The notes beneath the pieces were generated by a model. It did no database searches, was not told the origin of the DNA, and was given only the letters and a program-made list of their open reading frames with translations. Below, one piece after another: positions 13,903 through 21,891 of a stretch of DNA of 34,157 bases. This stretch comes from Pseudonocardiaceae bacterium (lineage in GTDB: Bacteria > Actinomycetota > Actinomycetes > Mycobacteriales > Pseudonocardiaceae). Every line of letters begins with the position of its first letter. Positions within the stretch are counted from its first letter, which is position 1. The DNA lies in NCBI GenBank assembly GCA_009379815.1, contig WHSY01000049.1, forward strand, positions 509-34,665. The letters are read 5' to 3'. A program made the position numbers and the translations under genes.

Positions 13903-15615
13903 GTGCTCCCGCGTCCCAGCCCCGTGAGTCCGTCCACGGACCCGGGTGAGCCAGGGAGGTGGTCTCGAGCGGCCGGGCCAGGGCGCGCCGGCACGAGAGA
14001 GGCGATCACGCTGACCGTCAGTAATACCGACACCCGTACGCTCGACCATTCCGAGGGCGGGCTCGACGACTCCGAACCCCCCCATCCGCTGCAGGCCGGT
14101 GCGCCGGTGCGGCCCGACTCACCCACCTTCGCCGGGCTGGGCGTGCGCGACGAGATCGTCGCGCCGCTGCTGCGCGCCGGCATCGAGCGCACCTTCGCGA
14201 TCCAGGAACTGACGCTGCCGCTCGCGCTGGCAGGTGACGACGTCATCGGGCAGGCCCGCACCGGTACCGGCAAGACGCTCGGCTTCGGCGTCCCGTTGAT
14301 CCAGCGGATCTCGGCCGGTGACATCGACCTCGACGGCACGCCCCGCGCACTGGTCGTGGTGCCGACCCGAGAGCTGTGCCTGCAGGTCACCCACGACCTC
14401 ACCGACGCCGGCAGCGACCTCGGGGTTCGGGTGCTCCCGGTCTACGGCGGGCGCCCCTACGAACCGCAGATCGACGCGCTGCGCGACGGCGTCGACGTTG
14501 TGGTCGGCACCCCCGGGCGGCTGCTGGATCTCGCCGAGCAGCGCCACCTGGTGCTGGGCAAGGTGAAGGTGCTGGTGCTCGACGAGGCCGACGAGATGCT
14601 CGACCTGGGCTTTTTGCCCGACGTCGAGCGCATCCTGCGGATGGTTCCCGAGCAGCGCCAGACCATGCTGTTCTCCGCGACCATGCCAGGGCCGATCATC
14701 ACGCTGGCCCGCACGTTCCTGACCCAGCCCACCCACATCAGGGCCGAGGAGGTCGACGCCACCGCCATCCACGAGCGCACCCGGCAGTTCGCCTACCGTG
14801 CGCACGCCCTCGACAAGGTCGAGCTGCTGGCCCGGGTGCTGCAGTCCCGCGACCGGGGCCTGACGCTGGTCTTCACCAGGACCAAGCGCACCGCGCAGAA
14901 GGTGGCCGACGAGCTCACCGAGCGGGGCTTCGCGGCGGGCGCGGTGCACGGCGACCTCGGGCAGGGCGCCCGCGAGCAGGCGTTGCGGGCGTTCCGGTCG
15001 GAGAAGGTCGACGTGCTGGTGGCCACCGACGTGGCGGCCCGGGGCATCGATGTGGTCGGGATCACCCACGTGGTCAACTACCAGTGCCCGGAGGACGAGA
15101 AGGCCTACCTGCACCGCATCGGGCGCACCGGTCGGGCCGGCCGCGAGGGCGTGGCGATCACACTGGTCGATTGGGACGAGGAGCCGCGCTGGAAGACGAT
15201 CAGCGACGCACACGGCCTCGGGATGCCCGAGCCGGTCGAGACCTACTCCACTTCCGATCACCTGTTCACCGACCTGGACATCCCTTCCGACGCCACGGGC
15301 CGGCTGCCGCTGGCCCGGCGGACCCGGTCGGGCCTGGCGGCCGAGCACAACGACGAGGAAGGGCACCGGCCACGCCGCGGTCGTGGCGCCGGGCGCGGGC
15401 AGGATCGTCGCGGATCGGACGACGGCGAGCCGACCACCGCGCCGCGGCGCCGTCGACGCCGTCGCACCCGCGGCGGCGAGCCCGCGGACAGCGCCGCCCC
15501 CGACTCCGGCGGCGCGGACCACGATCACAGCGACGGCGCGGAGCGGCCCCGGCGGCGCCGCAGGCGCCGCGGCAGCGGCCGTACCGCAGGGGACCAGACC
15601 GGCGCCGGGGAGTGA
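13903..15615 (+). CDS. rhlE: DEAD-box ATP-dependent RNA helicase, RhlE-like
   Basis: Up to 570 residues. The helicase core has the Q-motif region ([15 protein letters not shown]), Walker A (ARTGTGKT), [17 protein letters not shown] ([10 protein letters not shown]), SAT (LFSATM), [12 protein letters not shown] and [11 protein letters not shown]. The last 100 residues are rich in Arg, Gly and Asp, including RRRRRRRT and [10 protein letters not shown], a disordered RNA-binding tail. Such proteins remodel structured RNA in ribosome assembly, decay and cold response. The start is uncertain. GTGs at 13903 and 13924 are in frame but lack a ribosome binding site, and no ATG precedes the core. CTG at 14011 has a weak purine-rich stretch upstream, and core homology begins near residue 75. 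It is followed by the PQQ-like gene 16 bp on, likely one operon (Rv3211-Rv3212 order). Confidence 0.9.
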   Translation: MLPRPSPVSPSTDPGEPGRWSRAAGPGRAGTREAITLTVSNTDTRTLDHSEGGLDDSEPPHPLQAGAPVRPDSPTFAGLGVRDEIVAPLLRAGIERTFAIQELTLPLALAGDDVIGQARTGTGKTLGFGVPLIQRISAGDIDLDGTPRALVVVPTRELCLQVTHDLTDAGSDLGVRVLPVYGGRPYEPQIDALRDGVDVVVGTPGRLLDLAEQRHLVLGKVKVLVLDEADEMLDLGFLPDVERILRMVPEQRQTMLFSATMPGPIITLARTFLTQPTHIRAEEVDATAIHERTRQFAYRAHALDKVELLARVLQSRDRGLTLVFTRTKRTAQKVADELTERGFAAGAVHGDLGQGAREQALRAFRSEKVDVLVATDVAARGIDVVGITHVVNYQCPEDEKAYLHRIGRTGRAGREGVAITLVDWDEEPRWKTISDAHGLGMPEPVETYSTSDHLFTDLDIPSDATGRLPLARRTRSGLAAEHNDEEGHRPRRGRGAGRGQDRRGSDDGEPTTAPRRRRRRRTRGGEPADSAAPDSGGADHDHSDGAERPRRRRRRRGSGRTAGDQTGAGE

Positions 15616-15631
15616 CCGGACGCCGAGCGCG

Positions 15632-16849
15632 ATGCCCCCACCCGAACGCCGCAGCCGCGGCGATGTCGCCGCAGCCGCGCTGATCGCGGCCGCGCTGCTG
15701 CTGCTCGGCAGCGGGCTGTGGTGGGTCAGCGATGCGCGTGGCACCACGGTGCGAACCGACGACACCCCGACAGCGGGGACCCCGCTGCCCGGGCCGCGGA
15801 CGCTGCCGTCGTCGCTGACACAGCTGTGGCGAGCGCCCAGCGGTGCCACCCCGGAGCCGGTCGTGACCGGCGGCACCGTCATCACCGGGCACGCGGGCGA
15901 GGTCACCGGCCGGGACCCGGTCACCGGGCAAGCGCGCTGGAGCTACCGGCGCGAGTTGCCGCTGTGCACGGTCGGCGCGGCGTTCGGCCAGGCGCTGGCG
16001 GTGCACCGGGAGGGCGAGTTCTGCAGCGAGGTCACCGCGCTGGCACCGGCCGACGGCTCGCGCGGCGCGCAGCGAACCGGCCCGCTGCGGCCTCCGACGC
16101 GACTGCTGCCCGAGGGCAACCTCGTCACCGCCACCGGGCAGCGCTACCTCGAGGTGTGGCGCTCGGACCTGGTACGCACGCTCGAGTACGGCGCGCTGCC
16201 GACCCCGGTCAAACCCGGTGCGCAACCCCGCACCCGGTGCAGCTATGGCTCGATCGCCGTCGCGGCGGGTCTGCTCGGCGTCATCGAGCGCTGCCCGGGA
16301 GAGCGCGCCGACCGGATCACCGTGCAGCAGGCCGACCCGGAGGAGCCCGACCGGCCGGAGATCGAGCTCAGCACGCTGCTCCGCGGCCGGGGCGCGTCGC
16401 TGGTGGCGCTGACCCCCGACCGCAGCGCGGTCGCGCTGCCCGATCCGCCCCGGCTCGTGGTGCTCGACAACACCGGTCAGCGGATCGTCGAGCGCGGCCT
16501 GGATATCCCCGCCGCCGATCTGCGCGGCGACCCCCCCGCCGGTGCCGTCCCGACCACCGTGACGGCCGGTGCCACGTACTGGTTCACCGGATCGGCGACC
16601 GTAGCGCTCGGCAGCCCCGACCTGCTGCCGATGTGGTCGATCCCGGACACGCTGGGCCCGGGCACGCTGCTGGCCGGGCGGCTGCTCGTCCCGGTGCCCG
16701 GGGGCCTGGCTGTGGTCGATGTCACCACGGGCGAGCAGGTCGGCACACTGCCGGTGGACCGGGGTGGCTACACCGGCCCGGTGGAGGTGGGCTCGGCGGG
16801 CGATGTCGTGCTCGAGCAACGTGGCGACACCCTCGTGGCCTTGCGCTGA
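15632..16849 (+). CDS. Membrane-anchored PQQ-like beta-propeller protein (Rv3212-like)
   Basis: The protein of 405 residues has a short basic N-terminus, one membrane segment ([20 protein letters not shown], about 12-31), then an extracytoplasmic domain. Repeated strands such as [34 protein letters not shown] and [16 protein letters not shown] are typical of PQQ-like beta-propeller blades, which here probably bind no cofactor. CTVGA, EFCSE, TRCSYG and IERCPG give four cysteines, possibly two disulfides. Function is unknown. ATG at 15632 lies 16 bp after the helicase stop, so the two are likely co-transcribed. A hairpin follows the stop. Confidence 0.82.
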   Translation: MPPPERRSRGDVAAAALIAAALLLLGSGLWWVSDARGTTVRTDDTPTAGTPLPGPRTLPSSLTQLWRAPSGATPEPVVTGGTVITGHAGEVTGRDPVTGQARWSYRRELPLCTVGAAFGQALAVHREGEFCSEVTALAPADGSRGAQRTGPLRPPTRLLPEGNLVTATGQRYLEVWRSDLVRTLEYGALPTPVKPGAQPRTRCSYGSIAVAAGLLGVIERCPGERADRITVQQADPEEPDRPEIELSTLLRGRGASLVALTPDRSAVALPDPPRLVVLDNTGQRIVERGLDIPAADLRGDPPAGAVPTTVTAGATYWFTGSATVALGSPDLLPMWSIPDTLGPGTLLAGRLLVPVPGGLAVVDVTTGEQVGTLPVDRGGYTGPVEVGSAGDVVLEQRGDTLVALR

Positions 16850-16856
16850 CGCGCCT

Positions 16857-16900
16857 GTGAGTGGCGATACGAGTCAGAGCTCGCATCGCCACTCACGAGC
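16857..16900. terminator. Palindrome GTGAGTGGCGAT...ATCGCCACTCAC, putative terminator
   Basis: A perfect 12-bp stem (16857-16868 with 16885-16896) around a 16-nt loop begins 7 bp after the stop of the PQQ-like gene. Position suits a transcription terminator, but there is no T-tract. Its outer GTGAGTG/CACTCAC ends recur at 18112-18157 and, less exactly, at 7099-7158, so it may be a repetitive palindromic element. Confidence 0.6.
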
Positions 16901-16922
16901 GCGTGGCGCATACTGCCGCCCC

Positions 16923-17783
16923 GTGATCGGTTCTCAGCTCAGCCCGCACGGCGCGGTGCGGATCGACCTGCCGGTGCCGGGTGGGCCGCTCGCCGCGCTG
17001 GCGCTCGGCCCCGACGGTGCCTCGGACCCGGTGGCGCTGCTCCTGCCCGGCTACACCGGTTCCAAGGAGGACTTCGCTCCGCTGCTCGACCCGCTCGCGG
17101 CCGACGGGTTGCGGGTGCTCGCCGTCGACCTGCCCGGCCAGCACGAGTCCCCGGGGCCGGAGCGCGAGCGCGCCTACCTGCCCGACGCGCTGGGCGGCAC
17201 CGTCGCCGCGCTGGTGCGCGACCTGTCGGCACGGCACGGCAGGGTGCTGCTGCTCGGTCACTCCTTCGGCGGCCTGGTGGCCAGGGCGGCGGTGCTGGCC
17301 GGCGCTCCGGTGCGCGGTCTGACCCTGCTGGGTTCGGGCCCCGCCGCGCTGCCCCCGGGCGAGCGTCGTGCCGTGATGGAACTGGCCGAACCGATCATGC
17401 GCACGGAGGGGGTCGAGGCGGTGCAGCTCTTCCGGGAGGCACGTGACGGGCTCGTCGAACCCCCCGCGCTGGCCGAACTGCTGCGTTCCCGGTTCCTCGG
17501 CTCGTCGCCCGCCGGCCTGCTCGGCATGGCGACCGCGCTACGCGAGGAACCCGACCGGGTCGACGGGCTCGCCGCCGTGCTGCGCGCATCCGGGACGCCG
17601 TCGCTGGTGGTCTGCGGGGCTGACGACGACGCGTGGCCCGTCATCGCGCAGCGGGAGATGGCGGATCGGCTCGGCGCGCAGTTCGCGCCGGTGCCGGGTG
17701 CCGGGCACTCGCCCAACATCGAGAACCCCGACGGGCTGCTCGCGGCGCTGCGGCCGGTCTGGCGGCGATGGCTGGCAGGGTGA
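16923..17783 (+). CDS. Alpha/beta hydrolase fold protein
   Basis: The 286-residue protein has PVALLLPGYTGSKEDF as the oxyanion region, VLLLGHSFGGLVARAAV with nucleophile Ser114, SLVVCGADDDAWPV with the acidic residue, and VPGAGHSPNIENP with the catalytic His. Full family length, substrate unknown. GTG at 16923 is the only sensible start: the preceding frame crosses the hairpin after the PQQ-like gene. No ribosome binding site is seen, and a CATACT box ends 8 nt before the GTG, so a leaderless transcript is possible. It converges on the small membrane protein gene. Confidence 0.85.
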   Translation: MIGSQLSPHGAVRIDLPVPGGPLAALALGPDGASDPVALLLPGYTGSKEDFAPLLDPLAADGLRVLAVDLPGQHESPGPERERAYLPDALGGTVAALVRDLSARHGRVLLLGHSFGGLVARAAVLAGAPVRGLTLLGSGPAALPPGERRAVMELAEPIMRTEGVEAVQLFREARDGLVEPPALAELLRSRFLGSSPAGLLGMATALREEPDRVDGLAAVLRASGTPSLVVCGADDDAWPVIAQREMADRLGAQFAPVPGAGHSPNIENPDGLLAALRPVWRRWLAG

Positions 17784-17809
17784 GCCAACCCGGGCATGGA
17801 CGCTCCGGC

Positions 17810-18154
17810 TCAGCGCCACCACCACGTCCACAGCACGACCCCGACGACGGCGAGCACCGCCACCGTCGCGAGGAAGGCCCGGCCGCCGCGGGACCGGTCG
17901 GCGACCCACTGCAGCACCACCGCGGCAGCGGCGCTCACACCGTGCCCGATCACCATCCCGGCGCCGGGGCCGGGAACCGTGTCCGGGCCGGACAGCCACT
18001 CCGCAGCACCGAGCGCCAGCGCCACCGCCACCAGGCCCGCGGTCAGCGCACCGGACAGCCCGCGCAGCAGCCGCAGCGCGCGGCCGGGCCGATCGGATAC
18101 GGCCGCCCTGTGTCGTGAGTGATTCCGGTAGCCACGGCTACCGGAATCACTCAC
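17810..18154 (-). CDS. Small membrane protein, unknown function
   Basis: About 114 residues with three predicted hydrophobic segments: LTAGLVAVALALGAAEWL, GHGVSAAAAVVLQWVA and FLATVAVLAVVGVVLWTWWW at the extreme C-terminus. Function not recognised. No ATG lies upstream of the membrane segments; the first usable start is GTG at 18152-18154, which overlaps the TGA of the RecB-like gene as GTGA, a coupled arrangement. The first 14 codons lie inside a 46-bp palindrome and encode SDSGSRGYRNHS, so the true N-terminus may differ. It is probably in one operon with the RecB-like nuclease. Confidence 0.62.
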   Translation of the reverse strand: MSDSGSRGYRNHSRHRAAVSDRPGRALRLLRGLSGALTAGLVAVALALGAAEWLSGPDTVPGPGAGMVIGHGVSAAAAVVLQWVADRSRGGRAFLATVAVLAVVGVVLWTWWWR

Positions 18155-18157
18155 GAC
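18112..18157. repeat. 46-bp near-perfect palindrome spanning a gene junction
   Basis: Bases 18112-18133 and 18136-18157 are exact reverse complements (22 bp each) around a 2-nt centre. The right arm contains the TGA of the RecB-like gene (18151-18153) and the GTG start of the next gene (18152-18154). Its GTCGTGAGTG outer end is shared with other palindromes here. It could be a mobile repetitive palindrome (REP-like) that has become coding. Confidence 0.85.
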
Positions 18158-18987
18158 CCGGCCAGCAGGGCCCACGGCTGCAGGTCCGGCGCCGCGGCGC
18201 GGCCCTCGGCGCAGTGCCTGCGGAAGTCGCACCACGAGCAGTGCCTGCCCGTGGCCGGGGGGAAGAGGATCTCGGGGTCGCCGCCTGCCGCGAGCGTGTC
18301 GCCGGCCAGCGCGATCTCGTCGGCCGACTCCTCGGCCCGGCGCAGCTGCCGGTCGAGGGAGTCCTCGGTGTGCTCCCACGCGGCCACCGTGGCGCTGGGC
18401 AGGTGGTGCAGCTCCACTCGCCGGCAGGCCCGGCGCAGCGTCCGGCGGGCGGCGAGCGCGTAGAGCGCCAGCGCCTGCGAACCGCGCGCGTCGTCGAGTG
18501 ACAGGCCCTGGCGGCCGGTCTTGTAGTCCACGATCACTAGCTCGTCGTCACGCTCGTCGATCCGGTCCACCCGCCCCTCGGCGACGATCCGCCGAGTCGG
18601 GGTGGACACCCACCGCTCCACGCCGACCGGCTCGAGCTCCGAGTCCAGCCCGTCCACATAGCCAGCGACCCAGTCCTGCGCCCGGCTGCGATAGTGCGCC
18701 GCCTGCTCGGCATCGGCGAAACCCTCGCCCGACCAGTGGGTGGCAACCAGCGCCGCAGCGGCAGCACCGTCGCGCCGGTGCGCGGGCAGGTCGAACAGCG
18801 CCCGCAACGCGGCGTGCACCACCGCGCCCAGCGTGTTGTGCGCCCAGGGAGCCCCGCGCGGCGGTGCGGGGCGGTCCAGGTAGGCCATCCGGTAGCGCCG
18901 CGGGCAGGTCGTCCACGCCGCCAGCTTCGCCGGCGTGACCCGCACCAGCGGGCGGGGCATCCCCTCGAGATCCAGCTGCCCTTGCAC
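18151..18987 (-). CDS. RecB-family (PD-(D/E)XK) Fe-S nuclease
   Basis: This 278-residue single-domain protein resembles Cas4/RecB-type exonucleases. Catalytic elements are LGAVVHAALRALF (His58), GRVDRID (Asp141) and LVIVDYKTGRQ (Asp154, Lys156). Cys28 (WTTCPRRY) and Cys250, Cys253 and Cys259 (HCSWCDFRRHC) are placed as the four ligands of the 4Fe-4S cluster seen in AddB/Cas4-like nucleases. It is predicted to cut single-stranded DNA ends in repair. No cas genes or helicase partner adjoins it. The start is GTG at 18985-18987; the stop lies in a palindrome and overlaps the next gene. Confidence 0.88.
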   Translation of the reverse strand: MQGQLDLEGMPRPLVRVTPAKLAAWTTCPRRYRMAYLDRPAPPRGAPWAHNTLGAVVHAALRALFDLPAHRRDGAAAAALVATHWSGEGFADAEQAAHYRSRAQDWVAGYVDGLDSELEPVGVERWVSTPTRRIVAEGRVDRIDERDDELVIVDYKTGRQGLSLDDARGSQALALYALAARRTLRRACRRVELHHLPSATVAAWEHTEDSLDRQLRRAEESADEIALAGDTLAAGGDPEILFPPATGRHCSWCDFRRHCAEGRAAAPDLQPWALLAGS

Positions 18988-19014
18988 GGTCCCACCGTAC
19001 CGAGCCCGGCGCGC

Positions 19015-19875
19015 TCACCCGGCCACCACACCCACCCCGGATGCCATCGCCTCGATGCGCTCGCACGCCTCGGTGCAGGTGGTCTCCTGGCCGAGCCGGA
19101 CGGCCTTGTTGTGGCCGTGGTAGTCGCTGGAGCCGGTGGTCAGCACGTCCAGCTCGGCGGCCAGCCCGCGCAGCCGCTCGCGGTCGGGCCCGGTGTGGTC
19201 GGGGTGATCGGCCTCCACGCCTGCCAGGCCCTCGGTGACGAGCTCGGCGATGACGTCCTCGGACGCCACCGGCCCGCGGCCGGGCGCGAACGGGTGCGCG
19301 AGCACCGGCACCCCACCCGCGTGACGCACCATCCGTACCGCGGTGTGGGCATCGGTGTCCGCCCGGCCTGCGTAATAGCGGCCCCCGGTGGCCAGGAAGC
19401 GCTGGAAGGCCTCGTCGACGCTGGACACCACGCCCGCGGACACCAGCCACCTGGCCAGGTGCGGTCGTCCGGCGGGCGCGTCGGCGGGCAGGTCGGCCAG
19501 CAGCACCTCGGGATCGACCGGGTAGCCGTCGGCGGCCATACGCTCGGCCATCACCCGCAGCCGGCGCCGCCGCTCCTCGCGCAGCCGGGTCTGCTCGGCG
19601 CCGATCGCCGGGGACTCCGGATCGAACAGGTAGCCGAGCAGGTGCAACGACAGGTTGCCACCACGACCGTCCGGGGCGGTGCAGGAGAACTCGGCGCCGC
19701 GGATCAACCGCATCCCCGCGGGCAGCGCCCCGACGGCCTGCGCCCAACCGGAGGTCGTGTCGTGGTCGGTCAGCGCCATGACGTCGAGCCCCGCCGCGGC
19801 CGCGGCCGCGATCAGCTCGGCCGGCGAGTCGGTGCCGTCGGAAGCGGTGGAGTGGGTGTGCAGGTCGATGCGCAC
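19015..19875 (-). CDS. PHP-domain metal-dependent phosphoesterase
   Basis: The 286-residue protein begins VRIDLHTHSTASDGTDSP, the metal-binding HxH of the PHP domain, followed by VMALTDHDTTSGW, LIRGAEFSC, VPVLAHPF and LTTGSSDYHG. It is close to YciV/TrpH (RNase AM type) proteins, which hydrolyse 3',5'-nucleoside bisphosphates and degrade 5' ends of RNA. Length and motif order are complete. GTG at 19873-19875 gives the canonical short N-terminus. It lies 27 bp upstream of the RecB-like gene in the same orientation, and both may belong to a nucleic-acid turnover operon. Confidence 0.9.
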   Translation of the reverse strand: MRIDLHTHSTASDGTDSPAELIAAAAAAGLDVMALTDHDTTSGWAQAVGALPAGMRLIRGAEFSCTAPDGRGGNLSLHLLGYLFDPESPAIGAEQTRLREERRRRLRVMAERMAADGYPVDPEVLLADLPADAPAGRPHLARWLVSAGVVSSVDEAFQRFLATGGRYYAGRADTDAHTAVRMVRHAGGVPVLAHPFAPGRGPVASEDVIAELVTEGLAGVEADHPDHTGPDRERLRGLAAELDVLTTGSSDYHGHNKAVRLGQETTCTEACERIEAMASGVGVVAG

Positions 19876-19946
19876 GCCGAGCAGTCTGCGCGACGGCCCG
19901 CTGCGGCGGGGACCCGGGTCCGCCACGCACCGGTGACCGGCTGTGA

Positions 19947-20492
19947 TCAGCGCCGACGGCGGGGCGGCTGCAACGCAGGCGAGCGCCCCTGCGCCTTGTC
20001 GCCGAAGACCAGCTCGGAGATCGCGTCGTAGACCTCTTCGGGGCGGGGCATGTAGGTGATCTGGTTCAGCGCCTGGATCTGTCCGGCGGACTCCACGACG
20101 AGCGTGCCGTAGCCGAGCACCCGCCCGACCATCGGCCTGCGGTAGGTCAGGTCGGTGACCTTGGTGATCGGCATCATGGCGACGTTGGTCACGAGGATCC
20201 CGTTGGTGAGCATGAACCGCTTGTCGGTGACGACGATGCGCTCCACCCACCACTCCAGCACGTAGTAGGCGAACCGCAGCACCACGAAGAACGCCGCGTA
20301 CCACAACAGTGACTGCACCAGCCAGATCGCCTCACCGAGGCCTTCGAGCAGGTTGGACAGGAAGAATGCCACGACGAGCAGCCCCACCGTCTGCGCCAGC
20401 AGCGGCAGCAACGTGGCCCAGTGCCTGCGCACCCGGATGACCCGCCGCTCCGTGGGGAGCAGGTAGTCGTCGGGGTTACGGGGGCCGAGCAC
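19947..20492 (-). CDS. PH domain-containing (bPH2/DUF304) membrane protein
   Basis: The 181-residue protein has a cytoplasmic N-terminus (PDDYLLPTERRVIRVRRHW), two membrane segments (LLPLLAQTVGLLVVAFFLSN and LLWYAAFFVVLRFAYYVLEW), then a bacterial PH domain: RIVVTDKRFMLTNGILVTNV, MMPITKVTDLTYRRP and YGTLVVESAGQ. The tail is basic (PPRRRR). Family members are common in actinobacteria, of unknown role. The start is GTG at 20490-20492. It lies between the PHP gene and a 54-residue membrane protein gene, all on the minus strand. Confidence 0.85.
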   Translation of the reverse strand: MLGPRNPDDYLLPTERRVIRVRRHWATLLPLLAQTVGLLVVAFFLSNLLEGLGEAIWLVQSLLWYAAFFVVLRFAYYVLEWWVERIVVTDKRFMLTNGILVTNVAMMPITKVTDLTYRRPMVGRVLGYGTLVVESAGQIQALNQITYMPRPEEVYDAISELVFGDKAQGRSPALQPPRRRR

Positions 20493-20525
20493 GTCCGAGC
20501 ACCGCCTCTCCTCGCCGTCGGCCGA

Positions 20526-20690
20526 TCAGGCCAGGGACTGCAGGAAGGTGATGACGGCCTGCGCGGCCTGCTCGAGCAGCCCGACGCCGTTGCGCACGAT
20601 CTCGGCCGACTCCTCCGGCTGGGTGATCAGGAAGAACACCACGACAATGATAGCGATCCACGACACGGTCTTCTTAGTCTTCGCACTCAT
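20526..20690 (-). CDS. Small single-pass membrane protein (54 aa)
   Basis: ATG at 20690 has GAGG about 9 nt upstream and gives MSAKTKKTVSWIAIIVVVFF, a basic start with one strong hydrophobic segment, then QPEESAEIVRNGVGLLEQAA, an amphipathic tail. This resembles small secreted or membrane proteins frequent in actinobacteria; no function is known to me. It is 33 bp upstream of the PH-domain gene and divergent from the Nudix gene. Confidence 0.65.
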   Translation of the reverse strand: MSAKTKKTVSWIAIIVVVFFLITQPEESAEIVRNGVGLLEQAAQAVITFLQSLA

Positions 20691-20739
20691 CGTGACCAAC
20701 CTCGTCTTGCCGCTGCGGGTGGACGCTTTCGCAACCGTT

Positions 20740-20780
20740 GTACCGCACTCCATGTCCGGTGGGGAGAGTAGTACCGCACT
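20740..20780. promoter_or_regulatory. Direct repeats GTACCGCACT in divergent promoter region
   Basis: GTACCGCACT occurs at 20740-20749 and 20771-20780, 31 bp apart start to start (about three helical turns), between the divergent small membrane protein and Nudix genes. A TACTGT -10-like box at 20817-20822 ends 8 nt before the Nudix ATG. Regulator-binding repeats are possible, but no binding protein is known. Confidence 0.35.
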
Positions 20781-20830
20781 TGGGTCAGCGGGCGTGGCGT
20801 GGCACCCCGAACGCGCTACTGTGCGTGTCC

Positions 20831-21244
20831 ATGACGGGGTCAGGCATCCGGACTATCCGCTGCGTCGGAGCGGTGGCGCACGACGACGGCGGCAGGTTGC
20901 TGCTCGTCCGCAGGGCCACCGAGCCCGGCCGGGGGCGCTGGTCACTGCCCGGAGGGCGGGTCGAGCGGGGTGAGTCCGACGAGCAGGCCGTCGCCAGAGA
21001 GCTCGCCGAGGAGACGGGGATCACAGCATCCGTCGGCCCGCATGTCGGCACGGTGACCCGGGCGGCCCCGGGCGGCGCCGTGTTCGAGATCCACGACTAT
21101 GCCTGCCTGCCCACCGCAGGTCGGCTGCGGCCCGGCGACGACGCCGACGACGCGCGCTGGTGCGATGCGGCCGCTCTCGCGTCACTGTCCCTCGTCGACG
21201 GCCTGCTCGACGCGCTCACCGCGTGGAACTGCCTGCCCCGCTGA
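20831..21244 (+). CDS. Nudix hydrolase
   Basis: The 137-residue protein carries a complete Nudix box from G42 to I64: GGRVERGESDEQAVARELAE followed by ETGI, fitting GX5EX7REUXEEXGU. Preceding strands (RCVGAVAHDDGGRLLLVRR, GRGRWSLPG) match the MutT fold. Substrate cannot be told; Nudix enzymes cleave nucleoside diphosphate derivatives. ATG at 20831 was chosen: upstream frame sequence is promoter DNA, and the TACTGT box 8 nt before it suggests a leaderless mRNA. It converges on the MaoC-like gene with a 14-bp gap. Confidence 0.9.
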   Translation: MTGSGIRTIRCVGAVAHDDGGRLLLVRRATEPGRGRWSLPGGRVERGESDEQAVARELAEETGITASVGPHVGTVTRAAPGGAVFEIHDYACLPTAGRLRPGDDADDARWCDAAALASLSLVDGLLDALTAWNCLPR

Positions 21245-21258
21245 TCGGCGTGCTCGCG

Positions 21259-21762
21259 TCACAGCTTCGGCTCGGGACGGCCGGGCTGCTCGCCGCCGCG
21301 CGCGTCGCCGTAGGAGCGCTTGGGCACCATCACCTTGCGCCGGAACACCAGCACCACGGTGCCCTCCTGGTTGTAGCCACGGGTCTCCACCGCCACGACG
21401 CCGCGATCGTCGCGCGACCGGGACTCCGTCTTGTCCAGCACCTCGGTCTCGCCGTAGATCGTGTCACCGTGAAAGGTCGGCTTCACGTGGCGCAGCGACT
21501 CGACCTCGAGGTTGGCGATCGCCTTGCCCGAGACGTCGGGCACGGACATGCCCAGCACGAGGGAGTAGACGTAGTTGCCGACGACGACGTTGCGGCCGAA
21601 GTCGGTGGTCTCGCCCGCGTAGTGCGCATCCAGGTGCAGCGGGTGGTGGTTCATCGTCAGCAGGCAGAACAGGTGGTCGTCGTACTCGGTGACGGTCTTG
21701 CCCGGCCAGTGCTTGTAGACCGCACCGACTTCGAACTCCTCGTAGTACCGACCGAATTGCAC
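21259..21762 (-). CDS. MaoC-like hotdog-fold dehydratase
   Basis: The 167-residue protein begins VQFGRYYEEFEVGAVYKHWP and contains TMNHHPLHLDAHYA, the hydratase-type active-site region, GNYVYSLVLGMS, and HVKPTFHGDTIYGETEVL. It resembles single-hotdog MaoC proteins of acyl-CoA metabolism such as Rv2499c. GTG at 21760-21762 has GAGGAGG 6 nt upstream, which fixes the start. No acyl-CoA genes adjoin it except the dehydrogenase about 9 kb away, so the pathway is unclear. The 14-bp tandem repeat 21 bp upstream of its start may be an operator. Confidence 0.86.
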   Translation of the reverse strand: MQFGRYYEEFEVGAVYKHWPGKTVTEYDDHLFCLLTMNHHPLHLDAHYAGETTDFGRNVVVGNYVYSLVLGMSVPDVSGKAIANLEVESLRHVKPTFHGDTIYGETEVLDKTESRSRDDRGVVAVETRGYNQEGTVVLVFRRKVMVPKRSYGDARGGEQPGRPEPKL

Positions 21763-21782
21763 GCCGATCCTCCTCGCTGCAT

Positions 21783-21819
21783 CTGTCAACGCTGCACTGT
21801 CAACGCTGCATCTGTTGAC
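21783..21819. promoter_or_regulatory. Tandem CTGTCAACGCTGCA repeats plus inverted GTTGAC, candidate operator
   Basis: CTGTCAACGCTGCA is repeated exactly at 21783-21796 and 21797-21810. GTTGAC at 21814-21819 is the inverse of the GTCAAC cores, forming GTCAAC-N9-GTTGAC. The cluster lies 21-57 bp upstream of the MaoC-like gene start, where a repressor would act. On the minus strand the cores read TTGACA, so they might also be part of a promoter. Confidence 0.45.
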
Positions 21820-21891
21820 GCCGTACCGGTAACTTCGACGGCGGTGACACCGACAGTCTCCACGGGTGCTCGGAACTTCCCGGGCGCGGAG

